DNA of 53,918 bases, taken from UBA1181 sp963631545 (lineage in GTDB: Bacteria > Bacteroidota > Bacteroidia > Bacteroidales > Paludibacteraceae). Every line of letters begins with the position of its first letter. Position 1 is the first letter of the stretch. The stretch is from contig CAVGRN010000014.1 of assembly GCA_963631545.1 (NCBI GenBank), positions 1-53,918 of the forward strand, written 5' to 3'. A program made the position numbers and the translations under genes. Positions 8,080 through 16,686 of the stretch are shown here, piece by piece. The notes beneath the pieces were generated by a model. It saw only the letters and a list, made by a program, of their open reading frames with translations. It ran no database searches and had not been told where the DNA came from.

Positions 8080-8298
8080 ATGCTGAGCAAAGAGATACAA
8101 ACCTACATCACCATAGCAATCGTCATCTTGGCGGTTGCGTGGTGCGTGTACCGTTTAGCGAGGCTCCCGCACCACAGCGGCTGCTGCGGCACGGCGTCCG
8201 ACTGCAAGCGGTGTCCGCACCACAACGGCAACCCGACTTGCCAGCGATGCCAACAAAAAAATCAGAAACAAACAAACAACAATAAAATCAAAAAATGA
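8080..8298 (+). CDS. FeoB-associated Cys-rich small membrane protein
   Basis: A 72-residue protein starting 6 bp after feoAB. Residues about 8-27 form one membrane helix (TYITIAIVILAVAWCVYRLA), followed by a Cys/His-rich tail (CCGTASDCKRCPHH, then CQRC) and a polar Lys/Asn end. This is the build of the FeoB-associated Cys-rich membrane proteins, which accompany feoB in many anaerobes. A role in handling or sensing iron is assumed but not shown. Its stop overlaps the next start (ATGA at 8295-8298), so it is translated in the same operon. Confidence 0.8.
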   Translation: MLSKEIQTYITIAIVILAVAWCVYRLARLPHHSGCCGTASDCKRCPHHNGNPTCQRCQQKNQKQTNNNKIKK

Positions 8299-8975
8299 AT
8301 ATGTTCACTGAAAATCAAAAAATGGAGGAACTTCTAAACGCCAACCCCCAACTGATTCTTATGCTGCCGCGGTTCAAGATGAATCTCGGATTCGGCGAGA
8401 AGAAAGTGTGCGAGGTGTGCAAAGAAAACAACATTCCAAGTTCCATCTTCCTCACGGTCTGCAACGTCTACACGTTCGACCACTATATGCCGTCCGAAAG
8501 CGAGATTGAAAAGATGGACGGGAACATCCTCATCCAGTATCTGCGCGTGTCGCACGACTACTACCTGAACCACCGGCTGAAACACATCGGCAAACACATC
8601 AAGAAAATCGCCGACGAGGCTGGCGAAGTGGGAAAACTACTCCAAAAATTCTATGACGAATATTACGAAGAAGTGGGCAAACACTTCTCGAGCGAGGAGG
8701 AAACGCTTTTCCACCAAATCGGCACGAAAGAGCCGACAGACATTAAAAACCTGCAATCGAAGGATATAGAAGAGACGCACGTCGCCATCGTCGACAAGCT
8801 GAGCGACCTCATCAACATCATCGTGAAATACCTGCCACCGACACTCCTGACAAACGAGCGCATCGGTGTTTGGTTCGACATTTCGCAACTCTCCAAAGAC
8901 CTCAACAAGCACACAGCCATAGAGGAGAAAATTCTCATACCATACCTAAAGAGAAAGAAAGAAGGTGCATTATGA
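8295..8975 (+). CDS. Hemerythrin-domain protein
   Basis: A 226-residue protein with a central four-helix hemerythrin/HHE region: SHDYYLNHRLKHIGKHIKKI (about residues 80-105), YYEEVGKHFSSEEE (about 123-136) and the last helices with ETHVAIVDKL and LNKHTAIEEKILIPY. The His and Glu residues are placed as for a di-iron site. About 75 N-terminal residues resemble the leader domain of RIC/ScdA-like proteins but lack a clear CxxC. Such proteins bind O2 or NO, or repair iron centres. The start at 8295 overlaps the previous stop; Met3 is an alternative. It is co-translated with a LuxR-type regulator through another ATGA overlap. Confidence 0.85.
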   Translation: MNMFTENQKMEELLNANPQLILMLPRFKMNLGFGEKKVCEVCKENNIPSSIFLTVCNVYTFDHYMPSESEIEKMDGNILIQYLRVSHDYYLNHRLKHIGKHIKKIADEAGEVGKLLQKFYDEYYEEVGKHFSSEEETLFHQIGTKEPTDIKNLQSKDIEETHVAIVDKLSDLINIIVKYLPPTLLTNERIGVWFDISQLSKDLNKHTAIEEKILIPYLKRKKEGAL

Positions 8976-9562
8976 AGAAGAAAAACATTGTGATCCTCGA
9001 AAAATCGCCCATACTGGTTGAGGGACTGAAAGCAATCATCAACGGAGACTCCGACTTCAAACTCTCCCGAACGCTTAGCACCGTCGGTTCGCTCATTTCG
9101 GCCTACATCTCGGAGGTTGACATCATTCTCGTCAACCCCAACTTGGTTTGCGAGGAGCATCTGCAAAAAACAATTCACGAGTGGAAAGAGGCAAACGAAG
9201 GGGTCGCCGTGGCTGCGCTGCAATCAACCTACCTACCGGCGAGCGTCACCAACCTTTTCGACACAACAGTGGAGATAAACGATGAGCCAACCACTGTCCT
9301 TTCCAAACTGAGAAACCTCTCATCGGAAGAGGCCACACAGAACGCCGAAAACTGCGAACTTTCAAGTCGGGAGAAAGATGTCCTGGTGCTTGTAGCCAAA
9401 GGACTGACCAACAAGGAGATTGCCGAGAAACTGAACATCTCCATCCACACGGTCATTGCCCACCGGAAAAACATCACAAAAAAGACGAACATCAAATCCA
9501 TCTCCGGCCTAACCATCTATGCGATGCTCAACAACCTCATATCGCAAAACGAAATAAGATAA
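8972..9562 (+). CDS. LuxR-family regulator with a degenerate receiver domain
   Basis: A 196-residue protein starting at the ATG at 8972, which overlaps the hemerythrin stop (ATGA); the frame is open further upstream, but only as a shadow of that gene. The C-terminal part (about 125-190) is a clear LuxR/GerE helix-turn-helix: LSSREKDVLVLVAKGLTNKE, then EKLNISIHTVIAHRKNI. The N-terminal 110 residues look like a receiver fold, but the phospho-acceptor position is Asn55 (DIILVNPNL, where DxIxxDxxL is normal) and the acidic pocket has only one acidic residue (Glu10). It probably does not take phosphate and may sense something else or act constitutively. Its place after feoAB and hemerythrin suggests a role in iron or oxygen/NO response. 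Confidence 0.85.
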   Translation: MKKKNIVILEKSPILVEGLKAIINGDSDFKLSRTLSTVGSLISAYISEVDIILVNPNLVCEEHLQKTIHEWKEANEGVAVAALQSTYLPASVTNLFDTTVEINDEPTTVLSKLRNLSSEEATQNAENCELSSREKDVLVLVAKGLTNKEIAEKLNISIHTVIAHRKNITKKTNIKSISGLTIYAMLNNLISQNEIR

Positions 9563-9563
9563 C

Positions 9564-9589
9564 GGGGAAGCGACCTCTGCCGCCTCCCC
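9564..9589 (+). terminator. Possible hairpin terminator after the feo operon
   Basis: GGGGAAGCG (9564-9572) can pair with CGCCTCCCC (9581-9589), with one A-C mismatch and an 8-nt loop, directly after the stop codon. No T run follows, so any termination would be weak or factor-dependent. Confidence 0.4.
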
Positions 9590-9643
9590 ATCCCCCAAAA
9601 AAAGTACCATGAAATACAAACTATCAGTAAATTGTGTTCAGTC

Positions 9644-11353
9644 TTAAATATTCAAAGCCAAAGACACCAAAAAAACTAACGGCGCATTCCAGTTGATGGC
9701 AATTTCATTCGTAGAATAACTGCACATCTCGTCTAAATAGCACCTTGCCGGCGCGGTGGACGGGTAGTTGGGCTTTCCGCAATCGGACACTCCGCTGGCA
9801 TTAGCCCCACCGCAAAGGTAGCCAGGAATCGGCTCCACGATGCCGTCGCTGTAAATGCGCCTGTCGTGCAAGTTTTTAGGATATTTTGTACCAAAACCGG
9901 TAACGAAGCAATAACCCGTAGGATTCGCTCCAAGCAGGTAATCCAAATTGGCAGTCATCGCCTCAAGGTATTTCGCATCTTTATAGAAGCGGTTCGCCAA
10001 GCCGAGTATCACACCATTCATCGCAATATCGCCGTTGCAGCCCCACACGAAGCTCCTCAGTGCCACCCGTCCAGGCGAGTATTTAAACTGGTTGTATGAA
10101 GTCAGGGCGAGGCCCTTAAACTTCGCGTCTATCAATTCTTTGTTCACATAATCTGGCAAATCGCCCAAGTGCAACCGCAAGGAAATCAAACCCAGAGAGT
10201 TGACCTCACGCCACGTCGGGCAATCAAATTTCTGGAAGAAACTCAGACGGTCATAATACTTTTTCTCCCCAGTGGTGATGAACAACTCCGCGGCAGCCCA
10301 AAAGAGCTCATCGTCAAGTTGGTTGTCGGAATACGGCCCCGTGAGAACATCCGACGGATTCTCGAACAAAACCGACGGGTTGCGCTCCGCCCATTTCCAA
10401 GCACGCTCGGCAGCCTGCAACGCCTTTGCCGCATAAAGCGTGTCGACCGAACGGAACGTGCGCGCGCACATTGCCATCTCAGCCGCAAAATCCAACGCCG
10501 CCGCAGTGGACTTCGCCACAACGTAACGGTCTGTTTCATCCTTATCCGGCATCACAAAATCACAGAAATCCAACGATGTGAGTTTGTGGTAAACACCACC
10601 GTCGGATGGATCCTGCATCGTGAACAACCAATCGAGCTCCCACTTCAACTCGGCAAGATAATCGCAGGGCACCGTGGAATCTTTCGGAACATTCAGACGC
10701 AAGTTTGTGAAATAATCCGGATTCAACTCATACGCAAGAAACAATTGGTGGAGCGTGATGCCCGCATTCACCACATACTTGTTATAGTCGCCAGCATCAT
10801 ACCAACCTTTGGGCGATGACACGACAGACTCCACCCTCCGCTGCTCTGTGGCTGCGGAACGATGAATGAATATCATTGTATCGGGATGACCCTCGGCACG
10901 GGCAAAATCTATTCCGTGGCAAATTGAATACGGCGACTCTATCTTCTGCGAAGCGCGCCAAAAGTAAAACGCACGAACCACCGACGACGACAAATCGCCA
11001 TACAATGACCGTCCGTCTTCTATCTTAAAGGGGTAAGAAACCTCATCCTCTACTTGCAGAATATATGTGCCAGGAGTGTTGAAGTCTGAAAAATCGATTT
11101 TTTGAATGGTCTCGCGAGACTGGTTCCAAAACGAACCTTTCTTCAACGAACCGCGATACGCCACCTCGCCATTGTCCGCCCGCCGAACCTCGAACGACGT
11201 GGCAGAGAGATTAGCAGCGGTAGCCACCTTGGGCAAAGCAGCGGAGTAACCCAACTGGTTCACCCTTACGAATTTTTGCGCTGGCAAAGACACCACTCCA
11301 ACCAGCAAGCAAACAACTATGGCTATGCCTGTAGGAAACCACTTACATCTCAT
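9644..11353 (-). CDS. Glycoside hydrolase family 9 endoglucanase
   Basis: A 569-residue secreted enzyme with a signal peptide (residues 1-25, cut after SLPA). An N-terminal Ig-like cellulase domain (about 27-115: FVRVNQLGY, then GTYILQVEDEVSYPFKI) is followed by the (alpha/alpha)6 GH9 catalytic domain. The catalytic base motif GWYDAGDYNKY puts the two Asp at 186 and 189. The proton donor is Glu550 in STNEIAINWNAPL near the C-terminus. GH9 enzymes with this Ig domain cut beta-1,4-glucans such as cellulose or mixed-linkage glucan. There is no dockerin, binding module or sorting tail; the protein ends just after the active site. It is transcribed alone, with a weak promoter at 11381-11410. Confidence 0.95.
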   Translation of the reverse strand: MRCKWFPTGIAIVVCLLVGVVSLPAQKFVRVNQLGYSAALPKVATAANLSATSFEVRRADNGEVAYRGSLKKGSFWNQSRETIQKIDFSDFNTPGTYILQVEDEVSYPFKIEDGRSLYGDLSSSVVRAFYFWRASQKIESPYSICHGIDFARAEGHPDTMIFIHRSAATEQRRVESVVSSPKGWYDAGDYNKYVVNAGITLHQLFLAYELNPDYFTNLRLNVPKDSTVPCDYLAELKWELDWLFTMQDPSDGGVYHKLTSLDFCDFVMPDKDETDRYVVAKSTAAALDFAAEMAMCARTFRSVDTLYAAKALQAAERAWKWAERNPSVLFENPSDVLTGPYSDNQLDDELFWAAAELFITTGEKKYYDRLSFFQKFDCPTWREVNSLGLISLRLHLGDLPDYVNKELIDAKFKGLALTSYNQFKYSPGRVALRSFVWGCNGDIAMNGVILGLANRFYKDAKYLEAMTANLDYLLGANPTGYCFVTGFGTKYPKNLHDRRIYSDGIVEPIPGYLCGGANASGVSDCGKPNYPSTAPARCYLDEMCSYSTNEIAINWNAPLVFLVSLALNI

Positions 11354-11380
11354 AACATTTATACTTTAAGGATAGCTCCG

Positions 11381-11410
11381 CAATGTTATAAGAAAAATTT
11401 CAAAAACAAA
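11381..11410 (-). promoter_or_regulatory. Possible promoter of the GH9 gene
   Basis: TTTG at 11410-11407, 18 nt spacer, TAACATTG at 11388-11381 (one mismatch to TAnnTTTG) on the minus strand, 28 nt before the ATG at 11353. Confidence 0.4.
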
Positions 11411-11466
11411 ACGAATGAGAGATTTTTTTGAAAAAAAGTTATCATGAATTGAAAAATACGGCTGCC

Positions 11467-12492
11467 CTACTCGCCACCACTCTGCTCTAACTCCTTGGTA
11501 GAGAGCAAGCCACAAGCGGCGAGGATGTCTTCTCCCCGCGATTTGCGCACCGTCGCCGTGATGCCGTGGGCATTGAGCGCATCCCGAAACCGTTCCAACG
11601 CCTCTTGCGAAGCACCCTTCAACCCAACCCCTGGCACATTGTGGAAGCGAATCAAATTGACACGGCACTCCAATCCGTCGAGCAACTCGCTCAAAGCCTT
11701 GATATGGCGCAGCTGGTCGTTCACCCCCTCAAACAACGTATATTCGAACGAAACACGACGTTGCCCGCTGAAGTCGTGCAACTTAATCTCCTCAACAACC
11801 GATCGTATCGGGAACGCCTTCTCCGCTGGCATAATACGCTGACGCTCCTCTGAGATGGGATTGTGCAGACTCACTGCCAAATGGCACTTAGACGCCGCAA
11901 GGAAACGCCGCAAGCCGGGGAGCAAGCCCACGGTCGAGACTGTAATCCGTTTTGGGCTCCACGCCAAACCATAGTCTGCCGTCATCACATCAAGCGTCCT
12001 CAGAACATTCTCCATATTGTCGAACGGCTCGCCCATACCCATAAAAACCACATTCGTAAGTTGCTTCGATTCGGGGATGGAAAACAATTGGTTCAGCATC
12101 TGCGCCGCACTCAGATGAGCAGAGAAGCCCTGTTTGCCCGTGGCGCAAAATTGGCAGTTCATCTTGCAACCCACCTGCGTGGAGAGGCACAACGTGGCAC
12201 GGTCTTTTTCAGGGATATAAACCGACTCAACAAAATGAGAGCCGACCTTGAACAAGTACTTCCGCGTGCCATCTGCCGACTCTGCCACGTTGACGGGGGC
12301 GGACAAACCCACTTCGAAGTTTTCTGCCAGCACACGTCGTTTCTCCGCTGAAATATTCGTCATAGAATCGAAATCCGAAACACGCTTCACATAAATCCAA
12401 TCGGCAAGTTGCTTCCCGACGAATGGCTTCGCACCAATCGCCACCGCCACCTGTTTTAGCTCGTCCAATGATTTGCCAATCAATGTTTCCAT
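11467..12492 (-). CDS. rlmN: Dual-specificity 23S rRNA A2503 / tRNA methyltransferase RlmN
   Basis: A 341-residue radical-SAM enzyme of normal length. It carries the CxxxCxxC cluster motif as CKMNCQFCATG, the GMGEPFDNMENV motif, and a late conserved Cys (AACGLL) that forms the covalent RNA intermediate. RlmN methylates C2 of adenosine 2503 in 23S rRNA and A37 in some tRNAs and so supports translational accuracy. The N-terminal helical domain (MGxSLDELKQVAVAIGAKPF-like) binds RNA. A terminator for the upstream ppiD-like gene lies at 12521-12553, so rlmN probably starts its own transcript in the short gap, although no clear -7 box is seen. Confidence 0.96.
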   Translation of the reverse strand: METLIGKSLDELKQVAVAIGAKPFVGKQLADWIYVKRVSDFDSMTNISAEKRRVLAENFEVGLSAPVNVAESADGTRKYLFKVGSHFVESVYIPEKDRATLCLSTQVGCKMNCQFCATGKQGFSAHLSAAQMLNQLFSIPESKQLTNVVFMGMGEPFDNMENVLRTLDVMTADYGLAWSPKRITVSTVGLLPGLRRFLAASKCHLAVSLHNPISEERQRIMPAEKAFPIRSVVEEIKLHDFSGQRRVSFEYTLFEGVNDQLRHIKALSELLDGLECRVNLIRFHNVPGVGLKGASQEALERFRDALNAHGITATVRKSRGEDILAACGLLSTKELEQSGGE

Positions 12493-12520
12493 AAAGGGAA
12501 TGGGTAATCGTTATAAATTC

Positions 12521-12553
12521 AAAAAAAGGCATAGAGGATAAATCCCCTATGCC
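12521..12553 (-). terminator. Terminator of the ppiD-like gene
   Basis: Stem GGCATAG (12528-12534) / CTATGCC (12547-12553), extended by GG/CC across one mismatch, followed in the minus direction by seven T (complement of 12521-12527). It lies 31 bp beyond the stop at 12584. Confidence 0.85.
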
Positions 12554-12583
12554 AATCGAACAAAAGTTGTAACATAAAAAAAA

Positions 12584-14650
12584 TCAATAGAAACGAGAGC
12601 GGTTGTCTTCCACTTCTGCATCCTCCATCAACCTCGACAACAATGTGCGGTAAACGTAAGACCTGACATTGTTTTTCACGCCCTCGGCGCGAGCCTCGCT
12701 CAATGGAGAATCGTTAGACTCCAAGACCTTGAATAGATAAACGCCATTCTCACCCTTTACGGAAGAAACCTTGTTCGCCTCAGCCTTAGCGATAGTAGCC
12801 ACAAACCCTGGCTCCTGACCCCACGCCTGCGTTCCATTCATATCGAAAGAAACCGTCGCAGTGTCTACGCTACCTGCGGACGCCAAATCAGACACGCCTG
12901 AAAGCTCGTTCAAGAGTTTTTCAGCTTTCTTGTCGTTTGCCACCATACTTTCCAATCTGCCCTTCACAATAGAGTTGGATGCTGGCACATAATCTCCGTC
13001 CACAATTTCGCTCAGCGAGCAGATCACATACTTGTCCTTAGAGTCGAAAGGCTTCTTGCAGACATCACCGAGATTAGCCTCGAAAGCCCACTTGATGATT
13101 GGGCGACCATTCTCCAACACATAAAGGTTAGATTGATTCTCACTCACCGGACCGAGTTCGCGAACCAAATAGCCCTCAGCCTCAGCGGCAGCGAGGAACT
13201 TCTCTTGCGTGTTATTTTTAGCGATGAACGAGTTTGCCTTTTCAAAATACTGGCGGTAAGTATCGCCACTTGGGACAACCTTGTTGGAGATGACAGCCAA
13301 ACGCACTTTCTTAACTGGTGCGGTCTTCTCGTTGACCTTCACCAAGAAAATGGCTTGTGGAGTCTCCACCTTTACTAAACTGCCAGCTGCCGCACTGAAC
13401 ACTGCGTTGTCGAAATCAGCAGAGCCTGAAGCTCCTTCGCGAATCCAACCCCACTCGCCGCCATTGCTGCGCGTGTTAGGGTCTACTGCATGCTTGGTTG
13501 CGATTTCTTTGAAGTCGGCACCTGCGTTCAGAACCGAGAAGAGGCTGTCGGCGGTTGCCTTGGCAGCATCAATGCTCTGAGCCATAACCGGGAGAACATT
13601 CACATTTACAGAGTCTGCACGCACAACGGCATCGGACAACACCTTAGCGGTTTTATAACTTTGACCGTCCAAAAACGTTGGGCACACAGAATCCTTCTTA
13701 GCAGAGAATGCAAAATCCTTGATTGAATAATCCACATCGTTTTCGGTCTGGTAGAAAGGATTGAAAGGCACTTCGGCGTCAGACTCCTGCGACACGAAGT
13801 AAGGAAGCTCCTCATCGGTAGCCTGTTTCAGGTAAGCCTCAGCACTTTTCACCTTCTCCTCTGTTTGGATTTGGTCGTCCTGCGAAGGGCGCACATCGAA
13901 AACGATGCACTTCATTCTTCTGAAAGGCTCTGTTTTGAAGAGTTTCTTGTTCTCTGCATATTTCTTGTTCAGCTCCTCGTCCGAGGCTTTGAACAAAGAG
14001 TCTGGCAACTCGCGGTACTGCTTAGCAACGTATGCCACTTTTACATCCTTACCAAACAAAGTGCTAAGGAACTTAGTCTCTGCCTTTGGCGCAGACATTG
14101 CAGCGTTGACAAAGCGAGTCAACTTCTCTGATTGAATTTGCTCTTTGATTCTGTTTTCCCAGAACATCCAGTAGTCTTTCAACTCCTCGTTTCCTTCCTT
14201 GTCCATATTAGCCAGGACATTCAGAAGGATGTTTTTGTCGAACTGGTTCTCTTGGTTGTAGAACAGAGGGATGGAGCGCATCATTGGGTGTACATTCTCG
14301 CCCAAAGTAGCGTCCTTCAACTCGGCAGCGGTAACTGTCATACCGTTCTCGCCTGCTTCCTCGCCAACGACGACAGATTGGATGAACGTGTTCCAGACAG
14401 CATCACGGACGTCGCCGTCCTCCATTGGTTGCCTTGCCATTTTGAACACATTCGTCATCACAGACACTTGTTTTTGGAATTCCTCCGTAGACATTGAATT
14501 GCCATCCACCTCACCTACAACGTTTCTCGCATTGTTAAACAAAGTCGATGAGTTGTTCAAAGCATCACCCACAACGAAGCACAACAGGGCGATCGCAATC
14601 GAGGCGATCAGCAACCCAGAGCGGCTTCTAATTTTCTCTAATGTAGCCAT
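12584..14650 (-). CDS. ppiD: PpiD-like membrane-anchored periplasmic peptidyl-prolyl isomerase
   Basis: A 688-residue protein with an uncleaved N-terminal membrane helix (about residues 12-30, GLLIASIAIALLCFVVGDA), then a SurA_N-like chaperone region beginning VVGEVDGNSMSTEEFQKQV. A parvulin domain follows at about 345-450 (FKEIATKHAVDPNTRSNGGEWGWIREG, described in pieces: FKEIATKHA, then GGEWGW). Long helical chaperone segments make up the rest. PpiD-type foldases help newly exported proteins fold at the periplasmic face of the inner membrane. It has a -7 box at 14701-14708 and a terminator at 12521-12553, so it is probably transcribed alone next to the lptC cluster. Confidence 0.88.
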   Translation of the reverse strand: MATLEKIRSRSGLLIASIAIALLCFVVGDALNNSSTLFNNARNVVGEVDGNSMSTEEFQKQVSVMTNVFKMARQPMEDGDVRDAVWNTFIQSVVVGEEAGENGMTVTAAELKDATLGENVHPMMRSIPLFYNQENQFDKNILLNVLANMDKEGNEELKDYWMFWENRIKEQIQSEKLTRFVNAAMSAPKAETKFLSTLFGKDVKVAYVAKQYRELPDSLFKASDEELNKKYAENKKLFKTEPFRRMKCIVFDVRPSQDDQIQTEEKVKSAEAYLKQATDEELPYFVSQESDAEVPFNPFYQTENDVDYSIKDFAFSAKKDSVCPTFLDGQSYKTAKVLSDAVVRADSVNVNVLPVMAQSIDAAKATADSLFSVLNAGADFKEIATKHAVDPNTRSNGGEWGWIREGASGSADFDNAVFSAAAGSLVKVETPQAIFLVKVNEKTAPVKKVRLAVISNKVVPSGDTYRQYFEKANSFIAKNNTQEKFLAAAEAEGYLVRELGPVSENQSNLYVLENGRPIIKWAFEANLGDVCKKPFDSKDKYVICSLSEIVDGDYVPASNSIVKGRLESMVANDKKAEKLLNELSGVSDLASAGSVDTATVSFDMNGTQAWGQEPGFVATIAKAEANKVSSVKGENGVYLFKVLESNDSPLSEARAEGVKNNVRSYVYRTLLSRLMEDAEVEDNRSRFY

Positions 14651-14700
14651 TTACGCGTTATAATTATTGTTTTTATATTCGTTTAACCAAAATCAGCGCA

Positions 14701-14708
14701 CGAAAGTA
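14701..14708 (-). promoter_or_regulatory. -7 box of the ppiD-like gene
   Basis: TACTTTCG at 14708-14701 on the minus strand, a common variant of TAnnTTTG, 50 nt before the ATG. No clear -33 box. Confidence 0.45.
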
Positions 14709-14747
14709 CAAAATTTGCCTCTAATTAGAAAATAAATAATCGATTAG

Positions 14748-15293
14748 TTACTCATCCACGGGGAAAATGCCCTCAGGTTTCTTTATCACATACTTTGAAA
14801 AGGTCTGATTTGACTCGAATCCCTGTCCATAGATGATTTTGTCCTGCTGGGTGATTTTTATCTTCCCGTTAGAATAAACCCGTTTTTCTTTCTCGTCCCA
14901 GAACAGTTGGTCGCACTCGAAGTGTTCCCCTTCCAAATTCATAGCGTGGACGCTGTCTTTCAAGTCCCACAACTTTCTGTCTGTGTAATAGACCGCGGTT
15001 TTGCTTTCTATCTCAGCATCAACCTTCATATCGGTGTCGAACTTGTCGAAATGGATTCCCTCCGGGAAATCCCAATAAGGATCGGTTGCCTTGTCAAATA
15101 CTTTCCAAACTTTTGCGGTTACTCTGTAACGGGTAACGCCCGAGTCGGACACCAGCGTAACGACATCCGTGGCACTCAGCCGCGGCATCTTGCTGCGTTC
15201 CAGCACCTCCACCACCTCGTTTTTCTCCGAGCAAGCGGCAAAAAAGCATATAGCAGCCACGAGAATGACCGCTATATGCCCTTTGTTTGACAT
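14748..15293 (-). CDS. lptC: LptC, LPS export periplasmic component (lipoprotein-like)
   Basis: A 181-residue protein from the ATG at 15293; a GTG four codons upstream (15305) is possible but less likely. The N-terminus is hydrophobic and ends FFAACSEK, a lipobox-like site, so it may be a lipoprotein rather than the membrane-anchored form. The rest has the beta-jellyroll pattern of LptC: LSDSGVTRYRVTA-like strands, then FPEGIHFDKFD, KLWDLKDSVHAMNLEG, and the end KITQQDKIIYGQGFESNQTF. LptC receives LPS from LptBFG and passes it to LptA. It is the last gene of a coaX-barrel-TPR-lptC cluster. In related genomes a CBS-domain (GldE/CorC-like) protein often follows; here there are only 97 bp before the PpiD gene. 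Confidence 0.88.
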   Translation of the reverse strand: MSNKGHIAVILVAAICFFAACSEKNEVVEVLERSKMPRLSATDVVTLVSDSGVTRYRVTAKVWKVFDKATDPYWDFPEGIHFDKFDTDMKVDAEIESKTAVYYTDRKLWDLKDSVHAMNLEGEHFECDQLFWDEKEKRVYSNGKIKITQQDKIIYGQGFESNQTFSKYVIKKPEGIFPVDE

Positions 15294-15307
15294 TCGTGAT
15301 AACACGA

Positions 15308-16663
15308 TTATTTACCTCTTACCGTTGTTTTCTCTCCAATCCATCCAGGAACGGTGTATGAATCGCCGTCCTTGATGTTTCTCATGAACAACTCCGTTTT
15401 GTCTGGGTACACTGCCTTGTAAGAATTGATCATCTTATTGACCGATGCAGCGCAAGATGGATCGATGGACTTTGCCTTCTCCAACTTATCAACAGCCGCC
15501 CAGAAAGCGGTTTGCTTGATGACCGCATCATCGGCGATGTTATTGTTCTCGGCATACAACATTCCAATCAAGATGTATGCGCTCGACAAGTTGGATTGGT
15601 AATTCAGGGCAGCACGGGCAGCGTCGCGCGATGCGCTATAATTGCCCATCTCCTTGTAGATGACCGCAATCTTCATCTGCGACTTTGCTTTCTGCACTCT
15701 ATCCGTTTCCAAAGAAACAGCCTCTTTGAAGTATGACAAAGCAGTGCTTCTATCCTTCTTGTTGTATGCCTGGGCAGCCAAACCTCTTGCAGAAGATGCG
15801 GAAGGGTCGATGGCATGCTTGTAGGCAGCCGCCTTGAAGTAGACGCTAGACTCCTCGCAGTCTGCTATTCCGTACAAGCTCAACACCATATTCAAGAACG
15901 CCTTGTCCGACTTTTTCGACTCAATTTGAGATGCATAAACGCCATCCAAAGTCTTGCAGTCTGCCGCACCCGAAGCAGCGAATGTGGCATCCACCGATGC
16001 CTTGATTGCTGAGAAATTAGCAGAATCCTTCTCGTTGCCCGATTGGATACGTTCCGTCAGCAACGGGCCGATCTTCAAATAGTCATTCAAATAATTCTGG
16101 CGGAAGCCGTTGTTATTTGCCTTGTAGTACTCGTTGGACAAGATGAAATACTGCTGATATGCACTTGCTTTCAAGCCTGAGCCTTCAGCCTCAATAGCCT
16201 CTGCCAACCATTGGTAAGCCTTCGTTTTTTGAGGGTCGCGTGCTGCTGGCACGAAATCAATATAGTCTGCCGCTTTCTCTGCCAAGATTTGGTTTTTGTT
16301 CATCTTACGATCATTGCCGAAATACTTCGCACGATCATCGTAAACCTTCATAAGCTTGTCAAACAGCTTACCTTTCTTAGCCTCGTCCTTTTCATTCTGA
16401 ATTTGGTATGCCAAAATCTTTGGTCCGTATATGTAGATGTTCTTCGATGAAGCCGGACAGTTTGTGTAGCACTTCTCCCAGAACTCCACTGCGCTCGCAT
16501 AGTCTTTTTGTTTTGCGTAAGAAGCAAACAGACTAAGGTTTTGCACACAATCTATGCTATCTTGACCGGTGCCATACTTGGAACCACTCTGGACGCCAGT
16601 CGCAGCAAAAGACACGGCAGACATTGCCATCGCCGCACCTAATATTACCACTCTGCTTTTCAT
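15308..16663 (-). CDS. Exported tetratricopeptide-repeat protein
   Basis: A 451-residue protein from the ATG at 16663 (MKSRVVILGAAMAMSAVSFA is a good signal peptide; the upstream 17 codons of open frame lie in the gap and are not used). Several TPR units are visible, for example YASAVEFWEKCY (about 55-65), TALSYFKEAVSLETDRVQKA and YSASRDAARAALNYQSNLSS (second half). It is probably a periplasmic or surface scaffold. It sits between the outer-membrane barrel and lptC, 14 bp before lptC, so it is likely to take part in outer-membrane assembly. I know of no specific partner. Confidence 0.82.
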   Translation of the reverse strand: MKSRVVILGAAMAMSAVSFAATGVQSGSKYGTGQDSIDCVQNLSLFASYAKQKDYASAVEFWEKCYTNCPASSKNIYIYGPKILAYQIQNEKDEAKKGKLFDKLMKVYDDRAKYFGNDRKMNKNQILAEKAADYIDFVPAARDPQKTKAYQWLAEAIEAEGSGLKASAYQQYFILSNEYYKANNNGFRQNYLNDYLKIGPLLTERIQSGNEKDSANFSAIKASVDATFAASGAADCKTLDGVYASQIESKKSDKAFLNMVLSLYGIADCEESSVYFKAAAYKHAIDPSASSARGLAAQAYNKKDRSTALSYFKEAVSLETDRVQKAKSQMKIAVIYKEMGNYSASRDAARAALNYQSNLSSAYILIGMLYAENNNIADDAVIKQTAFWAAVDKLEKAKSIDPSCAASVNKMINSYKAVYPDKTELFMRNIKDGDSYTVPGWIGEKTTVRGK

Positions 16664-16686
16664 TTCAATCTCAATTTTATATGTTA

